64,000 nt of DNA, taken from contig NZ_CANKYH010000004.1 of the NCBI RefSeq assembly GCF_947487915.1, forward strand, positions 62,001-126,000. Direction: 5' to 3'. Positions 32,766-42,286 of this stretch are shown one piece after another. Every line of letters begins with the position of its first letter. The stretch's first letter is position 1. The DNA is from an uncultured Serinicoccus sp. Its GTDB lineage: Bacteria > Actinomycetota > Actinomycetes > Actinomycetales > Dermatophilaceae. The position numbers and the translations under genes are program-made. Under the pieces are notes generated by a model. The model saw only the letters and a list, made by a program, of their open reading frames with translations. It did no database searches and was not told the DNA's origin.

Positions 32766-34433
32766 ATGAACTCCCCCCGGTCGAGCAGTCCGCGGCCCTC
32801 GGCCACGGTGGGCCGGATCCTCGACGACCTGGGCAGCACCTTCCTGCGCCCGCTCGTCCTCGGGAGCCCGGGGCGTGCCGTGGAGGGCGTGGTGATCCAC
32901 GATCCGCTCGATGACCAGCACGGCCCCGCCTCGCCGGTCGTCCTCGGCGTCGGGGTGAGCGGCGCGGAGCAGGTCGCGGAGCTGGCCGACCGGGCGGGGG
33001 CCAGAGGTGCCGCCCTGCTGATCGTGCGGGAGCCGGTCGAGGCGGGTGCCACCCTGACCACGATCTGCCGCAAGCACGGGATGACCGTGGCCGGCCTCAC
33101 CCGCGGGGCCTCGTGGGCGCAGCTCACCGCCATGCTGCGCTCGCTGCTGGCCGAGGGCGACGTCGGTGGGGCCGACGACGAGACCGTGGGGGGCCTCCCC
33201 TCGGGAGACCTGTTCGGGCTGGCCAACGCGATCGGCAGCCTGGTCGACGCCCCGGTCACGATCGAGGACCGCAGCTCGCGCGTGCTCGCCTTCTCCGGAC
33301 GTCAGGACGAGGCCGACCCCTCGCGGATCGAGACGATCCTGGAGCGGCAGGTCCCCGAGCGCTACGCCCGGCTCCTGGACGACCAGGGGTTCTTCTCCGT
33401 GATGTATGCCGCGGACCGGCCGGTGAGCATCCGGCTCCGGGGCGAGGACGCCGTCAGCAAGCTCCGGGTCGCGATGGCGGTCCGGGCCGGCACCGAGGTG
33501 CTGGGGTCGATCTGGGTGGCCGTGGACGAGGAGCTCGACGACGAACGCACCGCGGCGCTGCAGGAGTCGGCGAAGCTGGTGGCGCTGCACCTGCTGCGCA
33601 TCCGTGCGGGCGCCGACGCGTCGCGACGCCTGCGGGCCGACCTGCTGGGCACCGCCCTCGAGGGAGGGGTCCGCGCACGGCACGCCGTGACCCGGCTGGG
33701 CCTGGCCGGCGTCACCGTCGCCGTCCTGGCGATGCAGGTGGGCGCACCCTCCGCCGGGTCGACGGCGGGCCGCGACGACCTCGGCACGCTCGGTCAGGAC
33801 GCCGTCGAGAGGGAGCGGCGCAGCGACGCGCTCGCCCTGCACCTGACGTCGGTCCACCCCAAGGCCGCGACGGCCCTGCTGGGCGAGGTCACCTACGGGC
33901 TGATCCCGGTCACCGACGGCCTGGTGTCCGCGGAGCGCATCGCTCGGGACTTCGTCGCCCGCACGGGTCCGGGGCTCACCTCACGGGTGGGCATCGGTCC
34001 GCCGGCCGCCGACGTCGACGCTCTGGCGGCGGCCCGGCGTGGTGCCGACCGTGCCCTCCGGGTCCTCATGGAGGGGAGGACCAGCTCGGTCGACGGGGCG
34101 GCAGGCGCCGTGGCTGTCTATCGCGACGTGCAGATCCAGTCCTTCCTGCTGGAGCTGCGCGACCGCCTGCTCTCCGACGACGAGCAGCCGAGCGGGCCGG
34201 TCTCCCACCTGGTCCAGCACGACCGGGCGCAGCAGACCTCGTTCGTGCAGACGCTGCGGGCCTGGCTCGATGCCCACGGCGACGTGGCGGCCGCGGCCGG
34301 TGCGCTGCACATCCACCCCAACACCCTGCGGTACCGGTTGCGGCGCATCGAGAGCATCAGCACGATGGACCTGGCAGACCCCGAGGCCCGCTTCGCCGCC
34401 CAGCTGCACCTCCGCCTCCTGCCCCCGTCCTGA
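32766..34433 (+). CDS. PucR/CdaR-family transcriptional regulator
   Basis: 555 residues. N-terminal PucR sensor domain (RPLVLGSPGRAVEGVVIHDP, ALLIVREPVE, GMTVAGLTRGASW), a central GAF-like/GGDEF-like part, and a C-terminal HTH_30 domain (GALHIHPNTLRYRLRRIESI). PucR regulators respond to amino acids, purines or small metabolites. It stands at the left end of the peptide-catabolic locus; its 3' end converges with the racemase-like gene with only nine bases between. It probably controls the divergent promoter at 37614-37756. Confidence 0.85.
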   Translation: MNSPRSSSPRPSATVGRILDDLGSTFLRPLVLGSPGRAVEGVVIHDPLDDQHGPASPVVLGVGVSGAEQVAELADRAGARGAALLIVREPVEAGATLTTICRKHGMTVAGLTRGASWAQLTAMLRSLLAEGDVGGADDETVGGLPSGDLFGLANAIGSLVDAPVTIEDRSSRVLAFSGRQDEADPSRIETILERQVPERYARLLDDQGFFSVMYAADRPVSIRLRGEDAVSKLRVAMAVRAGTEVLGSIWVAVDEELDDERTAALQESAKLVALHLLRIRAGADASRRLRADLLGTALEGGVRARHAVTRLGLAGVTVAVLAMQVGAPSAGSTAGRDDLGTLGQDAVERERRSDALALHLTSVHPKAATALLGEVTYGLIPVTDGLVSAERIARDFVARTGPGLTSRVGIGPPAADVDALAAARRGADRALRVLMEGRTSSVDGAAGAVAVYRDVQIQSFLLELRDRLLSDDEQPSGPVSHLVQHDRAQQTSFVQTLRAWLDAHGDVAAAAGALHIHPNTLRYRLRRIESISTMDLADPEARFAAQLHLRLLPPS

Positions 34434-34442
34434 GGGCCGGGC

Positions 34443-35564
34443 TCAGGGCGTGAGCTCCAGCCTGGCGGTGCTGAACCGGTCCAGCGCGTCGGGGCGCACC
34501 TCGACGCCGAAGCCCGGACCGGTCGGCACGTCCACCTCACCGTCCCGCATGACGATCGGCTCCGTGACGTCCTCGCTGTAGAAGCGGTCCGAGCCGGAGA
34601 TGTCCCCGGGCAGCACGAAGCCCGGCAGCGCGGCGAGGGCCGCGTTGGCCGCCCGGCCCACGCCGGTCTCGAGCATCCCCCCGCACCACACGGGTATGCC
34701 GTGCGCCCGCGCCAGGTCATGGATGCGGCGCGCCTCCAGGTAGCCCCCCACCCGTCCCGGCTTGATGTTGATGACGGAGGTCGCCCCGAGGGCGATGGCG
34801 TCCGCCGCCGCCTCGGCCGAGACGATGGACTCGTCCAGGCAGACGGGGGTGCGCACCTGGCGGGCGAGCTCGGCGTGCTGCCGCAGGTCGGCCTCCCCGA
34901 GGGGCTGCTCGATGAGCAGGAGGTCGGCGTCGTCGAGGCGGCGGAGCAGGCCGACGTCGGCCAGGGTGTAGGCGGCGTTGGCGTCCACCTGGAAGAGCAG
35001 GTCGTCACCGAATGCCTTCCGGACCGCCCGGACCGGGACCAGGTCTGCGCCCGGCTGGATCTTCAGCTTGATCCGGGCATACCCCTGATCCAGGAAGTCG
35101 CCGACGACGCGGACGGTCTCCTGCGCCGAGGGCTGGATGCCGACCGAGACCCCGCTGGGCACGCTCGTCCGGACCGCCCCGAGGTAGTCGGCGAAGGACA
35201 GGTCGTGGGCCCGCAGCTGGGCGTCGAGCACCGCCATCTCCAGAGCGGCCTTGGCCATCGGGTGCCCGACGACGTGCCGCAGGTGCCAGCCGACGGTCTC
35301 GGCCGTCAGGTTCTCCACCGCGAACAGCGAGGGCGCCAGCCAGCGGCGGGTGACCTCGACCGCGCCCGAGAGGTGCTCCGCGGAGTAGAGGGGGGCCTCC
35401 ATCGCGACGCACTCTCCCCAGCCGGTCACCTCGCGACCGTCGGGGGTGCGGGCCTGGGCCTCGACCAGGTAGCAGCTGCGGGCGGTGGTCGTGGCGAAGG
35501 AGGTGGTGAAGGGGGAGCGCAGCGGCATCTCGATCTGGTGCAGGCGCAGGCTGGTGAGCCTCAT
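34443..35564 (-). CDS. Enolase-superfamily N-acylamino-acid racemase / OSBS-like
   Basis: 373 residues, ATG 35564. Complete catalytic set of the muconate-lactonising subgroup: K166-x-K168 (RIKLKIQPG), metal ligands D194 (VDANAAY), E219 (LIEQPL) and D244 (CLDESI), and base K268 (NIKPGRVGG). The N-terminal capping domain and MLETGVGRAAN fit NAAAR/OSBS enzymes. No menaquinone genes lie nearby, whereas an N-acyl-D-amino-acid deacylase, M20 peptidase and GNAT protein do, so N-acylamino-acid racemisation is the likelier role. Coupled to the GNAT gene by ATGA. Confidence 0.85.
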   Translation of the reverse strand: MRLTSLRLHQIEMPLRSPFTTSFATTTARSCYLVEAQARTPDGREVTGWGECVAMEAPLYSAEHLSGAVEVTRRWLAPSLFAVENLTAETVGWHLRHVVGHPMAKAALEMAVLDAQLRAHDLSFADYLGAVRTSVPSGVSVGIQPSAQETVRVVGDFLDQGYARIKLKIQPGADLVPVRAVRKAFGDDLLFQVDANAAYTLADVGLLRRLDDADLLLIEQPLGEADLRQHAELARQVRTPVCLDESIVSAEAAADAIALGATSVINIKPGRVGGYLEARRIHDLARAHGIPVWCGGMLETGVGRAANAALAALPGFVLPGDISGSDRFYSEDVTEPIVMRDGEVDVPTGPGFGVEVRPDALDRFSTARLELTP

Positions 35565-36406
35565 GGTTCCCTCCGCAGGATGTAGTGCCGGTCGTCGTCG
35601 AAGTCGTGCACCTGCCAGCCGTTCGCCAGCAGACTCTCCAGGGCGAGCCGGGTCTCCCGCCGCCACCGCAGGGCCAGGTCCGGGTCGTCGCGGCGCAGCC
35701 CCTCGATGTCCCGGGGGACGCCGACCAGCACGTCGGTGGTGCCCGGTGGGACGTCCAGCGCGAGCCCACCCGGCTCGTCCTGCTGGTTCGACAGGGCCAC
35801 GTGGGCGGTGGTCGAGGAGGGGGCGCCGGCGGGGGGCCGGGCGCGGTCGGAGGGGGTCCCGGTCGGCAGGTCCCAGCGGACCACCATCCGGTCGGAGGCC
35901 TGTCCCGCGTTGACCGCGTCCCGCATCGGGCCGTAGAACTCCTCGTGGTAGTGGCGCGGGAAGGCGCCGAGCACCCGGATGTTGAAGTGGGCGTTGCGCG
36001 CCACCAGCGGGTCGAACGTCCACGCCATCGTCGCTATCCCCCGGTCGAGGCACCAGCGACGCTGGTGCTCCTTGATGGCACGGCCGATGCCGTGGCCGCT
36101 CGCCTCCGGGCGCACGCCCACGATGTGCGAGTGGAAGGGCCGGCCGGGTGGCCCGCAGAAGCCGACGGCCGCACCGACGGGACGGCCGTCGAGGCTGGCC
36201 AGCAGCACGTAGTTCTGGCTGTGGACGAGGGCCACCATCATGTGCCGGTCCAGGATGGTGCCCTGCTGGACCGACCAGATCCGGTCGAAGAGCCGTGCCA
36301 CCTCCAGGCACTCCTCGGGACGGGTCACCAGCGTGAGCACGAGGTCTCCCGCGGGCCGTCTGCCGCCGACCGTCGGTGGAGGCGCCGTGGGGTGGGGACC
36401 GGCCAT
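35561..36406 (-). CDS. GNAT-family N-acetyltransferase
   Basis: 281 residues from the ATG at 36406. The acetyl-CoA-binding core is VGVRPEASGHGIGRAIKEHQ (motif A), preceded by YVLLASLDGRPVGAAVGFCG. The C-terminal ~120 residues are specific to this subfamily, which is found next to MLE/NAAAR-type racemases; it could N-acylate amino acids to make the racemase substrate. Overlaps the racemase start and lies one base after the M20 peptidase stop, so all three form one operon. Confidence 0.8.
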   Translation of the reverse strand: MAGPHPTAPPPTVGGRRPAGDLVLTLVTRPEECLEVARLFDRIWSVQQGTILDRHMMVALVHSQNYVLLASLDGRPVGAAVGFCGPPGRPFHSHIVGVRPEASGHGIGRAIKEHQRRWCLDRGIATMAWTFDPLVARNAHFNIRVLGAFPRHYHEEFYGPMRDAVNAGQASDRMVVRWDLPTGTPSDRARPPAGAPSSTTAHVALSNQQDEPGGLALDVPPGTTDVLVGVPRDIEGLRRDDPDLALRWRRETRLALESLLANGWQVHDFDDDRHYILRREP

Positions 36407-36407
36407 C

Positions 36408-37613
36408 TCAGTCCGTCTCCCGTCCGGGTGTCGCTGCGGCCCCGCCCTGGGCAGACGCCGCGTCGCGCAGCTGCTCGACGAGCCTGGCCAGGACCGCCGT
36501 CCGGGGTGCGATCTGGTCGACGAGCACGTGCTCGTGCTCGGCGTGGGCTCCGCCGCCGACCGCTCCCAGACCGTCCAGCGTCGGGATCCCGGCAGCCGCG
36601 GTGAAGTTGCCGTCGGAGGCGCCGCCGACCGCGGCCGCGTCAGGGACCGGCAGTCCCAGCGAGACGCAGACATCGGCATACCTGCGCCAGAGGTCGTCGC
36701 TGTGGTGCCGCTCCATCGGGTAGCGGTTGATCTCCCCCACGGTGCGCACCTGCGCGCCCTCCTGGGTCGCGCGCAGCGTGTGCAGCCCGGTATGCACGCG
36801 TTCCAGCTCTTCGGCGGAGCCGGCGCGCACGTCGATGTCGAGGGTGGCCGCGGCCGGCACCGTGTTGCTGGTGGTCCCTCCCGCGAACGTGGTGGGGGTG
36901 ACGGTGGTGCCCTGCTCCGGGTCCGCCAGCTCGAGGATGCGGGGCAGCTGCGACGCGAGCTCGAGCAGGGCGCTCACCCCGCGCTCGGGGTCCAGCCCCG
37001 CGTGCGCGGCCACCCCCTTGAGCTCGAGGCGGTAGCGGCTGGCGCCCTTGCGGGCCACCTTGACGGCCCCGCCGTCGGCGGAGGCCTCCAGGACCAGGAC
37101 ACCGGCCGCCCCCTGCGCCGTCTGCAGGATGAGCTCCCGCGAGTGCTCGGAACCGACCTCCTCGTCACCGGTGACCAGCAGGGTGACGCCGTCCAGGGCC
37201 TCTGGTCCGGAGCTCTCCTGCAGCAGCGCGCAGGCATGCACCGCCATCACCAGACCGGTCAGCATGTCGAAGGTCCCCGGGCCGCGCACGACCCCGTCCT
37301 GGTGCGACCAGGGGAGTCGTTCCAGGGTGCCGACGGGCCAGACGGTGTCCTGGTGGCACAGCAGCAGGACCCGCGTGGGGCCACCCAGGCGCAGCAGGAG
37401 GTGCGTGACCCCCTGCTCGACGATGGTCTCCGGGCGTCGGCCGAGCCGCTTCTCGACGACGTCGGCCACGACCGCGGCGCCCTCGGCCACCGCCGCGAGG
37501 TCGGCGGACGGTGACTCCACCTCGACGAGCCGCCGCAGGTCCGCGAGCAGGTCCGGCACCATCGCGTCGGCGGCGGCCAGCAGCGGTGCGGGGGTGTCGG
37601 GAGCGGTGTTCAC
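36408..37613 (-). CDS. M20-family zinc carboxypeptidase/deacylase (CPG2-like)
   Basis: 401 residues from GTG 37613; a longer frame to 37727 would use the intergenic promoter region. Metal-site motifs: CHQDTVWP (H-x-D), RGPGTFDMLTGL (bridging Asp), TGDEEVGS (catalytic Glu and metal Glu), and a C-terminal GGGAHAEHEH (metal His). This is the glutamate-carboxypeptidase/ArgE-DapE group. It would hydrolyse an amide to release an amino acid, fitting N-acylamino-acid or dipeptide use. First gene of the minus-strand operon with GNAT and racemase. Confidence 0.85.
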   Translation of the reverse strand: MNTAPDTPAPLLAAADAMVPDLLADLRRLVEVESPSADLAAVAEGAAVVADVVEKRLGRRPETIVEQGVTHLLLRLGGPTRVLLLCHQDTVWPVGTLERLPWSHQDGVVRGPGTFDMLTGLVMAVHACALLQESSGPEALDGVTLLVTGDEEVGSEHSRELILQTAQGAAGVLVLEASADGGAVKVARKGASRYRLELKGVAAHAGLDPERGVSALLELASQLPRILELADPEQGTTVTPTTFAGGTTSNTVPAAATLDIDVRAGSAEELERVHTGLHTLRATQEGAQVRTVGEINRYPMERHHSDDLWRRYADVCVSLGLPVPDAAAVGGASDGNFTAAAGIPTLDGLGAVGGGAHAEHEHVLVDQIAPRTAVLARLVEQLRDAASAQGGAAATPGRETD

Positions 37614-37756
37614 ACTGCGCCACGCTAGAGCGGCGCACACCGCGGGTTCAATGGGCGATAGGACCAAACAGACAGAGAATCTTCGGCCGATCCGACGAAG
37701 CCGAGGTCTGGAGAGGGTTGCCATCATGAACGCACGTCCCAGACGAGGAGACCTTC
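37614..37756. promoter_or_regulatory. Divergent promoter of the peptide-catabolic locus
   Basis: 143 bases between the M20 gene and the substrate-binding protein gene. It contains an AT-rich patch (ATAGGACCAAACAGACAGAG, 37659-37678) followed by a short dyad CTTCG (37681-37685) / CGAAG (37696-37700), a candidate PucR operator. The plus-strand ribosome site GAGGAG is at 37746. Confidence 0.4.
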
Positions 37757-39376
37757 GTGCACCGTTCAGCCAAGACCCTGGCCATCGCCGCCGCCACCGC
37801 CACCCTGCTCGCCGCCTGCAGCGGCGGAGGGGGTGACAGTGGTGGCACCGGCACGGACGACGCCGGACAGCCCAGTGCCCCGCCGGTGGACGACGGGAGC
37901 TTCGTCCTCGGCGTGGGCAACGACCCGGGGAACCTCGACCCGTCCATGACCGTCCTGTCGGTCACCCGGACCGTGAGCCGGCTGAGCTACGACACGCTCG
38001 TCCACCAGCGCCAGGACGGTTCCTTCGTGTCCCAGCTCGCCACCGACTGGCAGGTCGGGCCGCAGGAGATCGAGTTCACCCTCGACCCGGACGTCACCTG
38101 CTCGGACGGCAGCCCGTTGACCGCCACGGACGTCAAGGACAACCTGGACTACATCACCGACCCCGAGAACCAGAGCCCGCTGCTGGGGGTCTTCGTCCCC
38201 GCCGGCCTGACCACCGAGGCGGACGACGAGGCAGGGACCGTCACCGTCACCGCGCCCGAGCCGAACGCCTTCCTCCTCAACGGCTTCACCAACGTCTTCA
38301 TCCTCTGTCGCAGCGGGCTCGACGACCACGACGCGCTGGCCCAGGAGACCCACGGCACCGGCCCGTGGGTGCTCTCCGAGGCGGTGGCCGACGACCACTA
38401 CACCTACACGCGGCGGGCCGACTACGCCTGGGGGCCCGACGGCACCTCCCTGGAGGGTGAGGGAGTGCCCGAGGAGGTGGTCGTGCGGGTGATCGCCAAC
38501 CCCACGACGCTGACCAACCTCGTGCTGTCGGGGGAGGTCAACGCGGCGACCGTCATCGGCGCAGACGCGGACCGGCTCGACGAGGAGGGTGTCGACAAGA
38601 TCGAGCTGCGCTCCCCGCAGGGCGAGTTCGTCTTCAACCAGGCGCAGGGGCAGCCCGGATCGGACCCCGCCGTCCGGCAGGCCCTGCTGCAGGCCCTGAA
38701 CATCGAGGCCCTGGCCACCGTCGCCACGGGGCGGGACGACGCGCAGTCGGTGGGCCTGGTCACCACCGAGCCCAAGCCCTGCCAGGGGGACACCGTCTCG
38801 GGCAACCTTCCGACCTACGACACCGCAGCAGCAGCCGAGGCCCTGGACGCGGCCGGCTGGAGCGCCGGCCCCGACGGGGTGCGGGCCAAGGACGGAGAGC
38901 CTCTGGCGATGACCTTCATCTACCCCGCCAGCACCGGAGACTCGGTGGCCGCCGCGGCGGAGCTGGTCGAGCAGATGTGGCGCGAGGCCGGGGCAGACGT
39001 GACCCTGCAGAGCGTCACGTCGACGCAGCTCAACGAGGTCCTCTTCGCCACCGGGGACTGGGACGCGGGCTGGGTGCCGATCACCGTCAGCCTGCCGAGC
39101 CAGCTGGTGCCCTTCTTCTCCGGCCCCGCGGCCCCCGACGGGACGAACTTCGGCCACCTGGACAACGCCACCTACGACGAGAGCTCGGCCGAGGCGCTGG
39201 CCACCGGTGACACCGAGACCGCCTGCGAGCTGTGGAACGAGGCCGAGGAGGCCCTGATCTCCGAGGGTGACGTGGTGCCGATGTTCGACGCCGTCGCCGG
39301 CGTGTACCTCAGCGGTGGCACCCTCGAGTACCCCGGTGGCGAGCTGGACGGCAGCTCCCTGCGCCTCGGCCAGTGA
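37757..39376 (+). CDS. Peptide ABC transporter substrate-binding lipoprotein (SBP_bac_5)
   Basis: 539 residues from GTG 37757 after GAGGAGA. Lipobox LLAAC and a Gly/Ser linker; then the DppA/OppA-like fold (GNDPGNLDPSMTVLS, LATDWQVGPQEIEFTLDPDV, GTGPWVLSEAV, VRQALLQALNIEAL). It captures peptides or related ligands outside the membrane and delivers them to the permeases encoded immediately downstream (overlap GTGA). It is first in an eight-gene operon. Confidence 0.88.
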   Translation: MHRSAKTLAIAAATATLLAACSGGGGDSGGTGTDDAGQPSAPPVDDGSFVLGVGNDPGNLDPSMTVLSVTRTVSRLSYDTLVHQRQDGSFVSQLATDWQVGPQEIEFTLDPDVTCSDGSPLTATDVKDNLDYITDPENQSPLLGVFVPAGLTTEADDEAGTVTVTAPEPNAFLLNGFTNVFILCRSGLDDHDALAQETHGTGPWVLSEAVADDHYTYTRRADYAWGPDGTSLEGEGVPEEVVVRVIANPTTLTNLVLSGEVNAATVIGADADRLDEEGVDKIELRSPQGEFVFNQAQGQPGSDPAVRQALLQALNIEALATVATGRDDAQSVGLVTTEPKPCQGDTVSGNLPTYDTAAAAEALDAAGWSAGPDGVRAKDGEPLAMTFIYPASTGDSVAAAAELVEQMWREAGADVTLQSVTSTQLNEVLFATGDWDAGWVPITVSLPSQLVPFFSGPAAPDGTNFGHLDNATYDESSAEALATGDTETACELWNEAEEALISEGDVVPMFDAVAGVYLSGGTLEYPGGELDGSSLRLGQ

Positions 39377-40395
39377 CGGCGACGACCGACACCCACGCCG
39401 CCGCGCCGCACCTCGGCACCGGGGCCAGGGCCAGGAACACCTGGGCGACGCGCACCTGGACGAGGTATGTCGTCCGCCGCCTCGGGGTCTTCGCCCTCTC
39501 CCTCTGGATGCTGGTCACCTTCGCCTTCGCGATGATCCACCTCATCCCGGGCGACCCGGTGCGGGCGGCCCTCGGCGTCAACGCCTCGCCCGAGCTCGTC
39601 GCTGCGCGGCGCGCCGAGCTGCACCTCGACGAGCCCCTGCTCAGCCAGTACGTCCGGTACCTGGGCGGCCTCGTGAGCGGCGACTGGGGGGTCTCGCTGC
39701 AGTCGCGGCTGCCGGTGACGCAGGTCATCGCCGAGCGGCTGCCGAACACCCTGCTGCTGGCTGGCCTGACCTTCGTGGTCACGCTGCTCATCGCGCTGCC
39801 GATCGGCACCGGGATGGCGGTGCTGACCCAGCACGGACGGCACCGCCTGCTGGAGCTGGGGTACACCGGGATCGCGATGGTGGTCTCGGCCGTCCCCGAG
39901 TTCCTCATGGGTGTGGTGCTCGTCTACGTCTTCGCCGTGCGGATGGAGGTGCTGCCCATCGCCGGCAACGCCGGCCCGGGCTCGGTGATCCTGCCGGTGG
40001 CCGCGCTCTCCCTCGGCTCGGCGCTGGCCCTGTCGCGCATCGTGCGGGTCGAGCTGCTCAGCGTGCTGGGCCGGGACTTCGTGCGGACCGCGCGGGCGAA
40101 GCGGCTGCGCCCGCGCCGGGTCTACCTGCGGCACGCCCTGCCGAACGCCCTCACCGCCACGATCACCCTCGGGGGCCTGCTGCTCTCCGGTCTCATCGCC
40201 TCCACCGTCATCGTCGAGAGCATCTTCGCCTGGCCCGGCCTGGGCCCCACGATGGTCAGCTCGATCATCACCAAGGACTACCCGCTGATGCAGGCCATCG
40301 TGCTGATCTACGGCGCGATGGTGCTCAGCATCAACCTGGTGGTGGACATGGTGCTCTCGGTGCTGGACCCGCGCTCCACGATCCGGGAGGCCTGA
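39373..40395 (+). CDS. Peptide ABC transporter permease (DppB-like)
   Basis: 340 residues, GTG 39373 overlapping the previous stop. Six membrane helices with the BPD_transp_1 EAA loop (RTARAKRLRPRRVYLRHALPN) and the DppB-type N-terminus (VTFAFAMIHLIPGDPVRAALG). First half of the transmembrane channel; its partner is the permease half of the fused protein that starts two bases after its stop. Confidence 0.88.
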   Translation: MTATTDTHAAAPHLGTGARARNTWATRTWTRYVVRRLGVFALSLWMLVTFAFAMIHLIPGDPVRAALGVNASPELVAARRAELHLDEPLLSQYVRYLGGLVSGDWGVSLQSRLPVTQVIAERLPNTLLLAGLTFVVTLLIALPIGTGMAVLTQHGRHRLLELGYTGIAMVVSAVPEFLMGVVLVYVFAVRMEVLPIAGNAGPGSVILPVAALSLGSALALSRIVRVELLSVLGRDFVRTARAKRLRPRRVYLRHALPNALTATITLGGLLLSGLIASTVIVESIFAWPGLGPTMVSSIITKDYPLMQAIVLIYGAMVLSINLVVDMVLSVLDPRSTIREA

Positions 40396-40396
40396 G

Positions 40397-42286
40397 GTGC
40401 CGGGCAGCGGAGGTGCGGGGCGGCGCGTGTCGGACACGCTCCGCAACCCCCTGGCCGTGGCAGCGCTCCTGGCGGGCACGCTCGTCCTCGGCACGGCGCT
40501 CCTCGGGCCGGTGATCTGGGGCGAGGCGGCGGAGACCAACGACTTCACCAGCCTGGACCAGCCGGCCAGCGCGGCGCATCCCTTCGGCACGGACAAGCTG
40601 GGGCGCGACATCCTGGCACGGGTGCTCGTGGCGGCCCGCCTGTCCATCGGTCTGGCGGTCGCCGCGACCGCCATCGGGATGGTGCTCGGTGTGCTCGTCG
40701 GGGCGGTGGCGAGCATGTCCGGACGGCGGTTGCGCCGGTTCCTGGCCATGATGATCGGCATCGCGGTGGCCTTTCCCGGCCTGCTGCTGGCGCTGTTCTT
40801 CGCGGTGATCTTCGGGGTCGGCCCCCGGGGGGCGGTGCTCGCGCTCGGCTTCGCGATGGCGCCGGGGTTCGCCCGCCTCACCCAGACCCTCGCGGCCTCC
40901 GTCACCAGCCAGGACTACGTCTCCGCAGCCCGGGCCCTCGGGGTCTCCCGGGTCCGGATCCTGGTCCGGCACGTGCTGCCGAACCTCGCCGAACCGCTCA
41001 TCGTCAACGGCACGGTGGCAGCGGGGTCCGCGCTCCTGGCCTTCGCCGGGCTGTCGTACCTGGGGCTGGGCGTCCAGCCGCCGGCCTACGACTGGGGGCG
41101 GATGCTCTCGGAGGGTCTCAACTCGATCTACACCAACCCCTCGGCCGCCCTCGGGCCCGCCCTGGCCATCGTCGTCAGCGGCCTCGCCTTCAACTTCGCC
41201 GGCGAGTTCGCGGCCCAGACCGTGGGCGGTCGAGCTCGGGTGCACCGCAAGGTCCCCGCCCACGTCCCCGCGGACGCCGGACCCCGCCTCTCGACGTCGT
41301 CCGACGACGCCCCTGGCACGGTGCTCTCGGTGCGGGACCTGACGGTGCGCATCCCGACCGCCGACGGCCTGATCCGACCCGTCCGGGGGGTGGACCTGGA
41401 CCTGGCACCCGGCGAGGCGGTGGGCGTGCTCGGCGAGTCCGGGTCGGGCAAGAGCCTCACCGCGCTCGCGATCTCCCGGCTCACGCACGACCCGGTGCGG
41501 GTGGACGCCCAGCGGCTGACCTTCGACGGGATGGACCTGCGGGGCCGGCTCGGGGCCACCGAGCGGACCCGGCTGGGGACCTCGCTGAGCATGGTCTTCC
41601 AGGACCCGATGAGCTCCCTGAACCCGACGATGCGCGCCGGCGACCAGCTCGCCGAGGTCGCCACCGAGCACCAGGGGAGCAGCTGGCGGGACGCCCGCGC
41701 CCGGGCCGTGGAGCGCCTGCGCGCCGTCCGGATGTCGGCGGCCGAGCGCCGGTCCCGGCAGCTGCCGCACGAGCTGTCCGGCGGGATGCGGCAGCGGGTG
41801 ATGATCGCCATGGGCCTGATGGGCGACCCGCGGCTGATCATCGCCGACGAGCCGACCACCGCGCTCGACGTGACGGTCCAGCAGCAGGTGCTGGAGGTCA
41901 TCCAGTCGACCCGGGAGCGGACCGGTGCGGCGCTGCTGCTCATCTCGCACGACATCTCGGTGGTCAGCAGCATCTGCGACCGGGTCCTGGTGATGTATGC
42001 CGGTCGCGTGGTCGAGGACCTGCCGGTCGCCGACCTGGAGCGGGCCCGTCACCCGTACACCCGCGCCCTGGTCGAGGCGGTGCCCACCATGCAGACGCCC
42101 CGCGACGAGCGGCTGAGCAGCATCCCGGGCCGCCCCCCGGACCCGGCAGCACTGCCGACCGGCTGCCCCTTCGCGCCCCGCTGCCCGCGGGCCGACACCA
42201 CCTGCACGATCGAGCCGCCCCTGGTCCGGTACGCCGCCGGCTCCGGCGCTGTCGCGTGCCACCACCCCGTCGAGGAGACCTCATGA
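40397..42286 (+). CDS. Fused peptide ABC permease-ATPase (DppC-DppD)
   Basis: 629 residues in one uninterrupted frame. Residues 1 to ~290 are a DppC-type permease (HPFGTDKLGRDILARVLVAA, EAA loop SAARALGVSRVRILVRHVLP). After a short linker, from ~315, a DppD-type ATPase: Walker A GESGSGKS, Q-loop MVFQDPMSSLNPTMRAGDQL, signature LSGGMRQR, Walker B LIIADEPTTALD, H-loop LISHD, and the C-terminal oligopeptide motif with four Cys (CPFAPRCPRADTTC) that binds an iron-sulfur cluster in Dpp/Opp ATPases. Such fusions occur but are much rarer than separate genes. Confidence 0.88.
   Translation: MPGSGGAGRRVSDTLRNPLAVAALLAGTLVLGTALLGPVIWGEAAETNDFTSLDQPASAAHPFGTDKLGRDILARVLVAARLSIGLAVAATAIGMVLGVLVGAVASMSGRRLRRFLAMMIGIAVAFPGLLLALFFAVIFGVGPRGAVLALGFAMAPGFARLTQTLAASVTSQDYVSAARALGVSRVRILVRHVLPNLAEPLIVNGTVAAGSALLAFAGLSYLGLGVQPPAYDWGRMLSEGLNSIYTNPSAALGPALAIVVSGLAFNFAGEFAAQTVGGRARVHRKVPAHVPADAGPRLSTSSDDAPGTVLSVRDLTVRIPTADGLIRPVRGVDLDLAPGEAVGVLGESGSGKSLTALAISRLTHDPVRVDAQRLTFDGMDLRGRLGATERTRLGTSLSMVFQDPMSSLNPTMRAGDQLAEVATEHQGSSWRDARARAVERLRAVRMSAAERRSRQLPHELSGGMRQRVMIAMGLMGDPRLIIADEPTTALDVTVQQQVLEVIQSTRERTGAALLLISHDISVVSSICDRVLVMYAGRVVEDLPVADLERARHPYTRALVEAVPTMQTPRDERLSSIPGRPPDPAALPTGCPFAPRCPRADTTCTIEPPLVRYAAGSGAVACHHPVEETS

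Noticed and set aside
34433..34443. Possible overlap or fusion of PucR and racemase genes
   Set aside because: They are convergent with nine bases between the stop codons; both C-termini are complete.
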